Shown here: positions 17,880-26,553 of the stretch, piece after piece
How positions within the stretch are numbered: the first letter of the stretch is position 1
How the letters are laid out: each line of letters begins with the position of its first letter
Source of the DNA: Nesterenkonia marinintestina
GTDB lineage: Bacteria; Actinomycetota; Actinomycetes; Actinomycetales; Micrococcaceae
Reading direction: 5' to 3'
Length of the DNA: 64,000 nt
NCBI RefSeq assembly: GCF_025420485.1
Contig: NZ_JAOEFD010000005.1
Span: 62,001-126,000, forward strand
Made by a program: the position numbers and the translations under genes
Notes under the pieces: generated by a model
Database searches by the model: none
Seen by the model: the letters and a program-made list of their open reading frames with translations, nothing else
What the model was told of the DNA's origin: nothing

Positions 17880-19067
17880 GTGACGGACACCGGGACGCTG
17901 TCCGCCCAGGCGGCTCGGCACCTCACGGTCTCCGGGGCGTGCCTGATCGCGGTCTGCTACGGACTGGCACGCTTCGCCTACGGGCTGTTCCTGCCCGGAA
18001 TGCGGGAGGAGTTCGCCCTGAGCTCCGGAGCCGCCGGAGTCATCGCGGCGGCCAGCTATTCGGCGTACTGCGCGGGAATCGCGGCGTCCGGCGCGCTCAC
18101 ACCTCGGCTGGGGGCCCGCACCGTGGCCGTCTCTGCCGGGGTCCTGGCCACGGTCGGCTGCGCACTGATCGCCGCGGCACCGTCGACGGCGGCCCTGGGG
18201 GTCGGCGTCGCCGTCGCCGGCTCCAGCACAGGAGTGGCCTCTCCCCCGCTGGCCCACGCCGTGGCGCTGCATATCGACCCGAGTCGACGGGACCGTGCCC
18301 AGACCATCGTGAACGCCGGCACCGGCATCGGCGTCATGGTCTCCGGCCCGGTCGCACTGCTGGCGCAGGACCACTGGCGGATCGGATGGCTGGCGTTCAC
18401 CCTGGCGGCGGCCGTCGTCGCCGTCTGGGTCTGGCGCACGGTCCCGCCGCGCCCGCCCCACCGACCCAAGAAGGCGTCCCAGACGACCCGCCCCGCACCC
18501 TCCGCGCTATTCCCCAGAGGCTCACTCTCCCTCGTCACGGCGGCCGTGCTGATGGGTGCCGCCAGTGCCGCCGGATGGACGTTCGGCCAGGACTTCCTGC
18601 AGACCGAGGGCGGGCACGACCGAACACTGGCCACCGCAGCCTGGATCTGCCTCGGCGCGAGCGGCCTGTTCGGCGCCGTCGCCGGAGACCTGATCCGCGC
18701 CGTGTCGCTGCGGAGCGCCTGGACGGCACTCATGCTCGCCTTCGCCGCGACCACCGCCGTGTGGGCCCTCTGGCCGCAGAGCCCCGCTGTGGCCGTGCTC
18801 GCCTCGGCGGCCTTCGGCGCCCTCTATGTCGCGCTGACCGGCGTGCTGCTGGTGTGGGGCACCCGTCTGCACACTCGCCGGCCGTCGACCGGTGTCGGCA
18901 TCGCCTTCCTGGCGATCGCGCTCGGTCAGGCGGCGGCCACCCCGGCGATCGGCGCGGTCGCGGACCTCAGTTCGATGTCCGAAGCCTTCCTCGTCGCCGC
19001 CGGCGTCGCGCTGACCGGAAGTCTCATCCGCGGAGCACGACGCACCGTGTCAGAGGTCTCTGCCTAG
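17880..19067 (+). CDS. MFS transporter, YbfB/YjiJ-like
   Basis: The 395-residue protein has about twelve hydrophobic segments and opens with GACLIAVCYGLARFAYGLFLPGM-like sequence typical of the YbfB/YjiJ group of the major facilitator superfamily. A likely role is export of a small molecule across the cytoplasmic membrane. It begins with GTG at 17880 after GGGGAGG. The divergent TetR gene and shared operator suggest induction by its own substrate. Its TAG stop (19065-19067) forms the first half of the -10 box of the following helicase gene. The substrate cannot be read from sequence. Confidence 0.85.
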   Translation: MTDTGTLSAQAARHLTVSGACLIAVCYGLARFAYGLFLPGMREEFALSSGAAGVIAAASYSAYCAGIAASGALTPRLGARTVAVSAGVLATVGCALIAAAPSTAALGVGVAVAGSSTGVASPPLAHAVALHIDPSRRDRAQTIVNAGTGIGVMVSGPVALLAQDHWRIGWLAFTLAAAVVAVWVWRTVPPRPPHRPKKASQTTRPAPSALFPRGSLSLVTAAVLMGAASAAGWTFGQDFLQTEGGHDRTLATAAWICLGASGLFGAVAGDLIRAVSLRSAWTALMLAFAATTAVWALWPQSPAVAVLASAAFGALYVALTGVLLVWGTRLHTRRPSTGVGIAFLAIALGQAAATPAIGAVADLSSMSEAFLVAAGVALTGSLIRGARRTVSEVSA

Positions 19068-19070
19068 AGT
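19065..19070 (+). promoter_or_regulatory. -10 box of leaderless lhr, shared with a stop codon
   Basis: TAGAGT ends six bases before the lhr ATG at 19077, with no Shine-Dalgarno sequence. Its first three bases are the stop codon of the upstream MFS gene. Confidence 0.5.
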
Positions 19071-19076
19071 TGATCC

Positions 19077-22000
19077 ATGACCGATGCACAGGACGCCGCC
19101 GCGGGCGCACACACCGAGGGTGCGGCTCCGGACGACGTCCTGGAGCTCTTCACCGCACCGACCCGCGAGTGGTTCCGTGCGGCCTTCGGCGCCCCCACCT
19201 CCGCGCAGTCCGGCGCCTGGCGTGCGGTCTCCGAGGGGAGGAACGCCCTGGTCGTCGCGCCGACGGGCTCCGGCAAGACCCTCTCGGCGTTCCTGTGGTC
19301 GCTGGACCGGCTCTTCGCCGCGCCGGGTGAGGGCACCACGGTGCTCTACATCTCCCCGCTGAAGGCGCTCGGCGTAGACATCGAGCGCAACCTGCGCAGC
19401 CCGTTGGTCGGGATCGGCCACACCGCCCGGCGGCTGGGCCAGGAGCCCGGCGACATCAGCGTCGGCGTCCGCTCCGGCGACACCACCGCCAAGGGGCGAC
19501 GGGACCTGGTGCGGAATCCGCCGAACGTGCTGATCACCACGCCGGAGTCGCTGTACCTGATGCTCACCTCCCAGGCACGCAGCACCCTGACCGGAATCTC
19601 CACGGTGATCGTGGACGAGGTCCACGCCCTGGCGGGCACCAAGCGCGGCGCCCATCTGGCGCTCTCCCTGGAGCGGCTCGATGCGCTGCTCGAGAGTCCG
19701 GCCCAACGGATCGGTCTCTCCGCGACCGTCGAGCCGCGTGACGAGGTCGCGCGATTCCTGGGCGGGCGCGCCCCCGCCGAAGTGGTCGCCCCGCCGGCGG
19801 AGAAGCAGTGGGACATCACCGTCTCGGTGCCGGTGCCGGACTTGGGCCGTCCCGAAGGGCTCGACGACGGCGGCGAGGACTCCGCTCCCATGCAGCCCTC
19901 GATCTGGCCGCACGTGGAGCACCGGATCGTGGACCTGGTCACCCAGAGGCGCTCGACCATCGTCTTCGTCAACTCCAGGCGCCTCGCCGAACGTCTGACC
20001 GGGCGGCTCAACGAGATCTGGGACGAACGGCGCGGCGTCGCCCCCGAGGACCAACCCTCATCACAGGAGGAGGACTCCTCCGCCCTCCTGGCCCGCTCCC
20101 ACCACGGCTCGGTGTCGAAGGAGCAGCGCGAGGTCATCGAGGAGGACCTCAAAGCCGGACGGCTGCGCTGCGTGGTCGCGACCTCGTCGCTGGAGCTGGG
20201 CATCGACATGGGTGCTGTGGACCTCGTCGTCCAGGTCGAGTCTCCGCCGGCGGTCTCCGCCGGACTCCAGCGGGTGGGACGGGCCGGCCACCAGGTCGGC
20301 GAGGTCTCCGTCGGGTGGTTCTTCCCCAAGCACCGCGGGGACCTGGTCTCCGCCGCCGTCGTGGTGGAACGGATGCTGGCCGGGCGGATCGAAGCGCTCC
20401 ACGTGCCGCGTAATCCGCTGGATGTCCTGGCTCAACAGACAGTGGCCGCCGCGGCGCTGGAACCTCTCGACGTCGAGGAATGGTTCGAGACCGTGCGCCG
20501 CAGCGCCCCGTTCTCCTCGCTCCCGCGCTCGGCCTTCGAAGCGGTGCTGGACCTGCTCTCCGGCCGATACCCCTCCGACCGGTTCGCCGAGCTGCGCCCG
20601 CGCATCGTCTGGGACCGTGAAGCCGGCACCCTGGCCGGGCGTCCCGGCGCCCAGCGACTGGCGGTCACCTCGGGGGGAACCATCCCCGACCGCGGACTGT
20701 TCGGGGTCTACCTCGCCGGCGGGGAGGACTCCGGGTCCGCGCGCACCGGAGGTCGCCGGGTCGGGGAGCTGGACGAGGAGATGGTCTACGAGTCCCGGGT
20801 GGGTGACGTGTTCGCCCTGGGGGCCACCAGCTGGCGGATCGAGGACATCACCTTCGACCGTGTGCTGGTCACCCCCGCCTTCGACCAGCCCGCAGCCATG
20901 CCGTTCTGGCGGGGAGACGGGCTGGGACGCCCCGCTGAGCTGGGCCGTGCGCTGGGCGAGTTCCAACGGCAGGTCCTGGCCGAAGGCACCGAGCCCGAGC
21001 AGAGCCGACTCGACGGCATCGGACTCGACACATGGGCGCGGGAGAACCTGCGCCGCTACCTCGAGGAGCAGTCCGAGGCCGTCGGCGCCCTGCCCTCGGA
21101 CACCACGCTGGTCGTCGAACGCACCCGGGACGAGCTCGGCGACTGGCGGGTGATCCTCCACTCCCCCTACGGCCTGCAGGTCCATGCCCCGTGGGCGCTG
21201 GCAGTCGGCGAGCGCCTCGACGAACGCTACGGACTGAACGGCTCGGCCATGGCCTCCGACGACGGGATCGTCCTGCGGGTACCGATGATGGACGAGGAGC
21301 CGCCGGGGGCGGAGCTGTTCGGCTTCGACGCCGACGAGCTCGAAGAATTCGTCACCGCGCAGGTCAGCTCCTCCCCCCTGTTCGCCGGGCGGTTCCGTGA
21401 GGCCTCGGCCCGAGCCCTGCTGCTGCCCCGGACGAACCCGGGCCAACGGACGCCCCTGTGGCAGCAGCGGCAGCGCTCCTCACAGCTGCTCGAGGTCGCC
21501 GCCGGGTACCCGGACTTCCCGATGATCATGGAGGCGATGCGGGAGGTCCTGCAGGACGTCTACGACATGCCCGCCCTGTTGGATCTGATGCGCCGGATCG
21601 CCGGGCGCGAGGTCCGGATGGTCGAGTCCGTGACCCAGAGCCCCTCACCCTTCGCCCAGTCGGTGCTGTTCGGGTACATCGCCCAGTACCTGTACGAGGG
21701 CGACTCACCGTTGGCCGAACGCCGAGCTGCCGCCCTGTCCGTGGATCCACAGATGCTCGGCGAGCTGTTGGGCCGGGTCGAGCTGCGCGACGTGCTGGAC
21801 CCGGAGATCATCGCGGAGGCCGAGGCCTACTCCCAGCGTCTGCTCCCGGCCCGGCGGCTGCGCGGCGACGCGGCCCACGGTCCCGAGTCGGTGGCCGACC
21901 TGCTGCGGCTGCTGGGACCCCTCTCCGCGGAGGAGCTGGCGGCCCGGATGCGCCCGGAGGACGGTCCCGAGGGTTCGGACGGGGAAGACGACGAGCCGGA

Positions 22001-23756
22001 CATCACCGCCCTGACGCCGGAGCGCGCGGCCGAGCACGCCGAAGCTCTGGTCGCTGAGCAGCGGGCGTTCCGGTTCGGCGGCACCGGCGATCAGCGGTAC
22101 GCGGCGGTCGAGGACGCGGCCCGACTGCGCGACGGGCTCGGCACTCCCCTCCCGCCGGGCATCCCCCAGACGTTCCTCGAACCGGTGGATGACCCGCTGG
22201 GGGATGTGATCTCCCGCTACGCGCGCACCCACGGGCCCTTCGTCACCGACGAGGCCGCCGACACCCTGGGGCTCAGCGCAGCCGTCGTCGAGGAGGTGCT
22301 GCGTCGACTCGCCGATCAGTCTCGGATCGTCGCGGGCCTCTTCCGCCCGGAACGCGCCGAGGAGCGGACCCCCTCCGGCGCTCAGGTGGAGGAGTGGTGC
22401 GAGGTCGAGATGCTGCGGCGGATCCGCCGTCGCTCGCTGGCCGCCCTGCGCGCCGACGTCGAACCCGTCTCCCCGTCGGCCTATGCGGCCTTCCTCCCGG
22501 CCTGGCAGTCCGCGACTCCGAGGTCCCGCACCGAGGGCCGTGACGGGCTGCTCGAAGTGCTCACCCAGCTCTCCGGGGTCGCAGCTCCGGCCAGCGCCTG
22601 GGAGAGCCTCATCCTGCCGGCCCGACTGCGCGACTATCGTCCGGCGATGCTGGACGAATTCATCGGCGCAGGCGACGTGGTGGTCACCGGCCGTGGGGCG
22701 CTCTCGGGCCACGACGGGTGGATCTCCTTCCACCCGGGTGAGGACGTCGAGGCCGGACTGCTGCCCTCGGACGACCCGCAGGGCGGAGACTTCGTCCCGG
22801 ACGCCCGGCAGCGCATGATCCTGGAGGTCCTGGAGCGCGGGGGCGCGTGGTTCGCCGAGGCGCTGCAGCACCAGCTCGACCTCACCCGCGGCGGAGTCGA
22901 CGACTCGCTGTGGGAGCTCTTCTGGGCAGGACGGACCCACCCCGACTCCTTCGCCCCGGTGCGCTCACGGCTGCGCGGCGGCTCGACCGCCCACCGCTCC
23001 CGCAGCCGTCCGCGGAGCTCCCGCCATGCCGCCCGGCGCACCGCACTGCGGGGTGCGGTCCGGCAGCATCGCGGAGAGGCGGCCGCCCCCGGTGCGCGCT
23101 GGTCCGTGCCACCGGTGAGGGCGGAGTCCGCCGCAGACGCCACGGCCCGCGCCTACGCGCGGGCCGAGATCCTCTTGGACCGCTACGGAGTGCTCACCAG
23201 AGGATCCGTGGTCGCCGAGCAGCAGGTGGGAGGCTTCGCCGCCGTGTACCGGGTGCTGTCCGCGGCCGAGCAGGCCGGACGGGTGCGGCGCGGATACGTG
23301 GTGGAGCGTCTCGGCGCCTCGCAGTTCGCACTGTCGGCGACCATCGACCGGATCCGAGACGTATCGGAGGCGCTCGAGGACGGCCGCGACGCCGACGTCG
23401 TCGTGCTGGCCGCGACGGATCCGGCCAACGCCTACGGTGCGGCCCTGGACTGGCCGGAGCTGGAGGACGTCACCCATCGTCCGGGCCGGAAGGCCGGTGC
23501 GGTGGTGGTGCTGCGCGGCGGTGAGCTCGTGGTCTACATGGAGCGCGGCGGCAGGACCATGCTGGTCTACACCGAGGACGAGGAGGTGCTCACCCAGGTG
23601 GCGCAGCCGCTGGTGGACACCTTGCGGCAGGCCCATACCGGTAGGCTCGCAGTGGAGAAGATCAGCGGGATCTCCGCCCTGAAACATCCCTTCGGCGATG
23701 CCCTGCGCGCAGCCGGTTTCCACACCTCCCCCTCAGGGCTCCGCTTCTCAGGATGA
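19077..23756 (+). CDS. lhr: Lhr-type superfamily 2 DNA helicase
   Basis: At 1559 residues this is a full-length Lhr helicase, a 3'-5' ATP-dependent translocase linked to DNA repair in mycobacteria. Walker A, VVAPTGSGKTLSAFL, lies near residues 59-73, the DEVH box in VIVDEVHAL near 178-186, and motif III as LSATVEPRDEVARFLGG near 220. Motif VI appears as LQRVGRAGHQVGEVS near 399. A winged-helix and Lhr-specific C-terminal region follows. Near residues 1298-1345 there is an arginine- and serine-rich stretch that looks like a flexible linker before the last domain. The gene has its own likely leaderless promoter. Confidence 0.93.
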   Translation: MTDAQDAAAGAHTEGAAPDDVLELFTAPTREWFRAAFGAPTSAQSGAWRAVSEGRNALVVAPTGSGKTLSAFLWSLDRLFAAPGEGTTVLYISPLKALGVDIERNLRSPLVGIGHTARRLGQEPGDISVGVRSGDTTAKGRRDLVRNPPNVLITTPESLYLMLTSQARSTLTGISTVIVDEVHALAGTKRGAHLALSLERLDALLESPAQRIGLSATVEPRDEVARFLGGRAPAEVVAPPAEKQWDITVSVPVPDLGRPEGLDDGGEDSAPMQPSIWPHVEHRIVDLVTQRRSTIVFVNSRRLAERLTGRLNEIWDERRGVAPEDQPSSQEEDSSALLARSHHGSVSKEQREVIEEDLKAGRLRCVVATSSLELGIDMGAVDLVVQVESPPAVSAGLQRVGRAGHQVGEVSVGWFFPKHRGDLVSAAVVVERMLAGRIEALHVPRNPLDVLAQQTVAAAALEPLDVEEWFETVRRSAPFSSLPRSAFEAVLDLLSGRYPSDRFAELRPRIVWDREAGTLAGRPGAQRLAVTSGGTIPDRGLFGVYLAGGEDSGSARTGGRRVGELDEEMVYESRVGDVFALGATSWRIEDITFDRVLVTPAFDQPAAMPFWRGDGLGRPAELGRALGEFQRQVLAEGTEPEQSRLDGIGLDTWARENLRRYLEEQSEAVGALPSDTTLVVERTRDELGDWRVILHSPYGLQVHAPWALAVGERLDERYGLNGSAMASDDGIVLRVPMMDEEPPGAELFGFDADELEEFVTAQVSSSPLFAGRFREASARALLLPRTNPGQRTPLWQQRQRSSQLLEVAAGYPDFPMIMEAMREVLQDVYDMPALLDLMRRIAGREVRMVESVTQSPSPFAQSVLFGYIAQYLYEGDSPLAERRAAALSVDPQMLGELLGRVELRDVLDPEIIAEAEAYSQRLLPARRLRGDAAHGPESVADLLRLLGPLSAEELAARMRPEDGPEGSDGEDDEPDITALTPERAAEHAEALVAEQRAFRFGGTGDQRYAAVEDAARLRDGLGTPLPPGIPQTFLEPVDDPLGDVISRYARTHGPFVTDEAADTLGLSAAVVEEVLRRLADQSRIVAGLFRPERAEERTPSGAQVEEWCEVEMLRRIRRRSLAALRADVEPVSPSAYAAFLPAWQSATPRSRTEGRDGLLEVLTQLSGVAAPASAWESLILPARLRDYRPAMLDEFIGAGDVVVTGRGALSGHDGWISFHPGEDVEAGLLPSDDPQGGDFVPDARQRMILEVLERGGAWFAEALQHQLDLTRGGVDDSLWELFWAGRTHPDSFAPVRSRLRGGSTAHRSRSRPRSSRHAARRTALRGAVRQHRGEAAAPGARWSVPPVRAESAADATARAYARAEILLDRYGVLTRGSVVAEQQVGGFAAVYRVLSAAEQAGRVRRGYVVERLGASQFALSATIDRIRDVSEALEDGRDADVVVLAATDPANAYGAALDWPELEDVTHRPGRKAGAVVVLRGGELVVYMERGGRTMLVYTEDEEVLTQVAQPLVDTLRQAHTGRLAVEKISGISALKHPFGDALRAAGFHTSPSGLRFSG

Positions 23757-23887
23757 CGCTGAGGACCCGGAATAACAGGCAACTGTCAGCCTCGATGGGC
23801 CACCGCCTCGACGTCTGGCTGCGTGGAACGGATGAACGTGTCGGTAGTGAGCTGGCTGCGGTGGTGAGCTGATGAGGGAGGACGAAG

Positions 23888-23893
23888 TAGACT
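23888..23893 (+). promoter_or_regulatory. -10 box before a 54-codon membrane protein gene
   Basis: TAGACT ends seven bases before the ATG at 23901, with no Shine-Dalgarno sequence. It matches the leaderless promoter pattern of rlmH and lhr and supports the small gene that follows. Confidence 0.5.
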
Positions 23894-23900
23894 CCTCTCC

Positions 23901-24065
23901 ATGGCTCAGCAGACACGATCCTCGCTCGGCTGGACCGCCGCCGCTGCGTTGGCTCTGGTCGCAGTCTTCCTCTACCTACATCTCATCACCTCGAACTGCC
24001 CCACTGACAGCCTGGCCGGGACACTGGAGAACATCCGCGCTTTCCACACCAGCGACGGCTGCTGA
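23901..24065 (+). CDS. Small single-pass membrane protein, 54 aa
   Basis: This short frame encodes 54 residues starting MAQQTRSSLGWT, then a hydrophobic segment of about 18 residues (12-30), then a hydrophilic tail ending with FHTSDGC. The N terminus carries one arginine before the membrane segment. It has two cysteines, one just after the membrane segment and one as the last residue. A good -10 box sits seven bases before the ATG, which supports expression as a leaderless message. I do not recognise a family. It lies in the gap between lhr and the VOC gene. It could be a non-coding stretch by chance, but the promoter position and the membrane segment argue for a gene. Confidence 0.55.
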   Translation: MAQQTRSSLGWTAAAALALVAVFLYLHLITSNCPTDSLAGTLENIRAFHTSDGC

Positions 24066-24126
24066 GACGAGAACCCCTGATGACCGCAGCGCACGCGGGC
24101 GATACGCTGATCTCAGCCGTTCCCCC

Positions 24127-24270
24127 ATGTCAGCCGTGGGCGTGGTCGTCGGACTCCAGCTGTTCTTCTTCCTCGAGCTTCACATCGGCGTGGTCCTCGC
24201 GTTCGGGATTCCGCTGGGTGCAGGTATCGGGTTGGCGTATGGGAGCTGGCGCGGCACGCGCCGAGGCTAG
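24127..24270 (+). CDS. Possible small membrane protein, 47 aa
   Basis: A 47-codon frame from the ATG at 24127 encodes an almost wholly hydrophobic peptide, with a segment starting VGVVVGLQLFFFLELHIGVV and then a second hydrophobic stretch ending GLAYGSWRGTRRG. Two membrane passes with a positively charged tail are possible. Codon third positions are mostly G or C, like real genes here, though less strongly. There is no clear Shine-Dalgarno sequence; a weak TACGCT box lies about 20 bases upstream. No family is recognised, and the call is tentative. Confidence 0.38.
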   Translation: MSAVGVVVGLQLFFFLELHIGVVLAFGIPLGAGIGLAYGSWRGTRRG

Positions 24271-24375
24271 GGCACCAGCGGGGTGAGCGGCGCGTGGGGC
24301 ATCATCGCCGACAAGAGGCCACGACCGCGGCACCACCTCGCCACCTCAGAAGACCCCTGCGCACCCCACACCAAT

Positions 24376-24381
24376 TAGGCT
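24376..24381 (+). promoter_or_regulatory. -10 box of the VOC gene
   Basis: TAGGCT ends seven bases before the ATG at 24389. The message is probably leaderless; a GGAG within the seven bases is too close to the start codon to act as a normal ribosome site. Confidence 0.5.
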
Positions 24382-24388
24382 GGAGCCC

Positions 24389-24868
24389 ATGACGATGTCG
24401 CTTCCGTTCCTGATGTTCCAGGGTCGTGCCCAGGAGGCCGTGGAACTGTACCTGCGCGCCTTCCCCGACGCCGAGCTGCTCGAGCTCGAGCACCATCCCG
24501 AGGGGGCCGTCGCCGAGGGTGGCGAACCGGTCTCCCCCGCCCGCGAGGGCGACGGCCTGGTGGCCAACGCCCAACTGCGGATCGGCGGCCAGGCGCTGAT
24601 GATCCAGGACAGCCTGATCCGACACGACTTCGACTTCACGCCGGCGATCTCGTTCGCCGTGGTCGTGGAGACCTCGCCCGAGTTCGAGGACATCGTCGAG
24701 GCCTTCACCGCGGCCGGGTGCAGCTTCCTCATGGAGCCGGACGACTACGGCTTCTCCCGCCGCTTCGCCTGGATCCGGGATCCGTTCGGCGTCTCGTGGC
24801 AGATCAACCTGCCGCTGTCCTCCTCAGCTGAGGAGAGTGCCCAGGCTCGGCCCCCGGTCTGGGGCTGA
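24389..24868 (+). CDS. VOC-fold PhnB-like protein
   Basis: This 159-residue protein has the vicinal-oxygen-chelate fold of the PhnB/YjdN group, with FLMFQGRAQEAVELYLRAFP at its start and the closing block IRDPFGVSWQINLP. These proteins are often annotated as 3-demethylubiquinone methyltransferase-like, but that activity is not shown for them and this reader would not claim it. The ligand is unknown. It is the first gene of a closely spaced run with the pseudouridine synthase gene, which starts 9 bases after its stop. Confidence 0.85.
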   Translation: MTMSLPFLMFQGRAQEAVELYLRAFPDAELLELEHHPEGAVAEGGEPVSPAREGDGLVANAQLRIGGQALMIQDSLIRHDFDFTPAISFAVVVETSPEFEDIVEAFTAAGCSFLMEPDDYGFSRRFAWIRDPFGVSWQINLPLSSSAEESAQARPPVWG

Positions 24869-24877
24869 CCGGGCCCC

Positions 24878-25918
24878 ATGGCTCTCCGCCCGCCGCTGCC
24901 GGTCCGCGACGGGGTCAACCCCACCCGGCTGAAGGTGCCCGCCGACGGCCCCTGGTCCACGGTGCACGAGTACGTGCTGGAGACCTTCGGCCACATCGAC
25001 CATGGGGGCATCACCCGACGGTTCGCCGACGGGGAGGTCGTCGACGCCGACGGCGCACCGCTGTCCGTCGAGACTCCCCTCGGCGCCGTCGAGTTCCTCT
25101 GGTACTACCGCTCGGTGACCGATGAGGTCCCCCTCCCGGTCACCGAAGAGATCCTCTTCGAGGACGAGCATCTGCTGGTGGCCGACAAGCCGCACTTCCT
25201 GCCCACCACACCGGCCGGACGCTACGTCCAGGAGTCCCTGCTGGTGCGGCTGCGACGGCGGCTCGACCTTCCCGATCTCATCCCGATCCACCGGCTCGAC
25301 CGCGGCACCGCCGGCGTCGTGCTGTTCTCCAAGCGGCCGCAGACCCGCGGGGCCTACCAGCTGTGCTTCGAGGACCGACGGGTCGGGAAGACCTACGAAT
25401 GCGTGTCCTCCTTCTCCCGCGATTCCAGACCCCCGGAGGATCGTGCCGCCAGGTTCCCGCTGACGGTGCGCAGCCGGATCTCCAAGACCAAGGGGGTCGT
25501 CGTCTCGGAGCGGGTCGACTACGACGTCGCCGACTCCGGGCGCCGCCCTGAGGACCGGCGCGCCCCCCGGCGAGGTCGCCGCCGCACCACCCCGCTGCCC
25601 GGGGCCAACTCCGCCTCGCTGGTCGAGCTGCTCGCCCAGGGGCCGGGGACCGACGGCGACGACGTCGGACTGTTCCGACTGACCCCGCACACCGGCAAGA
25701 CCCACCAGCTGCGGCTGCACATGGCGATGCTGGGGCTGGGCATCCTCCACGACCGGTTCTACCCGCAGCTGCTGCCCGACGCCCCGGACGACTTCGGCGC
25801 GCCCCTGCAGCTGCTGGCCCGCGAGCTGCGGTTCACCGATCCGGTGACCGGACGGGACAGGACGTTCACCTCGCGACGCAGCCTCGCGGCGACCCCGCGG
25901 GAGGGCACGGACGCGTGA
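24878..25918 (+). CDS. RluA-family RNA pseudouridine synthase
   Basis: The 346-residue enzyme should convert a uridine in rRNA or tRNA to pseudouridine. The catalytic block IPIHRLDRGTAGVVLFSK carries the active aspartate near residue 140. Other RluA blocks are LLVADKPHFLPTTP and the late TPHTGKTHQLRLHM near 269. The N-terminal part is S4-like in position but short. A basic insert near residues 218-240 (many arginines) may bind RNA. The start is the ATG at 24878. It overlaps the following DedA-type gene by four bases (GTGA), so the two are coupled. The exact target nucleotide is not predictable. Confidence 0.9.
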   Translation: MALRPPLPVRDGVNPTRLKVPADGPWSTVHEYVLETFGHIDHGGITRRFADGEVVDADGAPLSVETPLGAVEFLWYYRSVTDEVPLPVTEEILFEDEHLLVADKPHFLPTTPAGRYVQESLLVRLRRRLDLPDLIPIHRLDRGTAGVVLFSKRPQTRGAYQLCFEDRRVGKTYECVSSFSRDSRPPEDRAARFPLTVRSRISKTKGVVVSERVDYDVADSGRRPEDRRAPRRGRRRTTPLPGANSASLVELLAQGPGTDGDDVGLFRLTPHTGKTHQLRLHMAMLGLGILHDRFYPQLLPDAPDDFGAPLQLLARELRFTDPVTGRDRTFTSRRSLAATPREGTDA

Positions 25919-26553
25919 CCGCCGAGGACCTCTTCTCCGACTGGGGACTCTGGTTCCTGGCCGCGCTGCTCGTCGCCGTCCTGCTCACCGGACCGGTGCC
26001 GGTCACCCCCTCGGAGGTGCTGGTCATCGGCTCGGGCAGCCTCGCAGCGCACGGATCGCTGCCGCTCTGGCTGGTCGCGGCGGTCACCTTCCTCGGCTGC
26101 CTGCTCGGAGATCTCGCCGTCTTCATCATGTGCCGCAGACCGGCGCTGCGGATCCTCCACCGCTGGGCCTGGGGGCGCGGGCTGCACCGGCGGATGCTGC
26201 GGGTGACGGTGCGCCTGGGACCGCGCACCACATGGTGGGGCCTGCTCCTCATCCGCTGGATGCCCGCCGGCCGCACCGCATCGATGGCCGCAGCCGGCCT
26301 CACGCGTATGGGGTGGGGGCGCCTCGGGGTCCTGATCGTGTGCGGTGCGGCGGTGTGGTCGGGGTGGCTGATCGGCCTGGGCTGGTTCGCCGGCGCCGCG
26401 ACGGGTCTCGCCCCGTGGGTCAGCACGCTGATCGGCGTGGCGGCAGGTACGATGGTGGGGTTCATGATCGCCGTCGTCGTGGGACGACGGCGGCTGATCG
26501 GGAATCGGCATCGTCACCAGCGCCGAGCTGAGCGAGGGGGGATCACACCATGA
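25915..26553 (+). CDS. DedA/VTT-family membrane protein
   Basis: The 212-residue integral membrane protein has the layout of DedA/VTT proteins, with a first membrane segment, a re-entrant region starting GPVPVTPSEVLVIGSGSLAA, the GDLAVFIMCR block, and the basic IRWMPAGRT motif near 118-126. Members of this family move undecaprenyl phosphate or related lipids across the membrane or support membrane homeostasis. It starts with GTG inside the stop of the pseudouridine synthase gene and its own stop overlaps the next ATG (ATGA). The C terminus is rich in arginine and histidine. The lipid substrate is inference. Confidence 0.8.
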   Translation: MTAEDLFSDWGLWFLAALLVAVLLTGPVPVTPSEVLVIGSGSLAAHGSLPLWLVAAVTFLGCLLGDLAVFIMCRRPALRILHRWAWGRGLHRRMLRVTVRLGPRTTWWGLLLIRWMPAGRTASMAAAGLTRMGWGRLGVLIVCGAAVWSGWLIGLGWFAGAATGLAPWVSTLIGVAAGTMVGFMIAVVVGRRRLIGNRHRHQRRAERGGITP

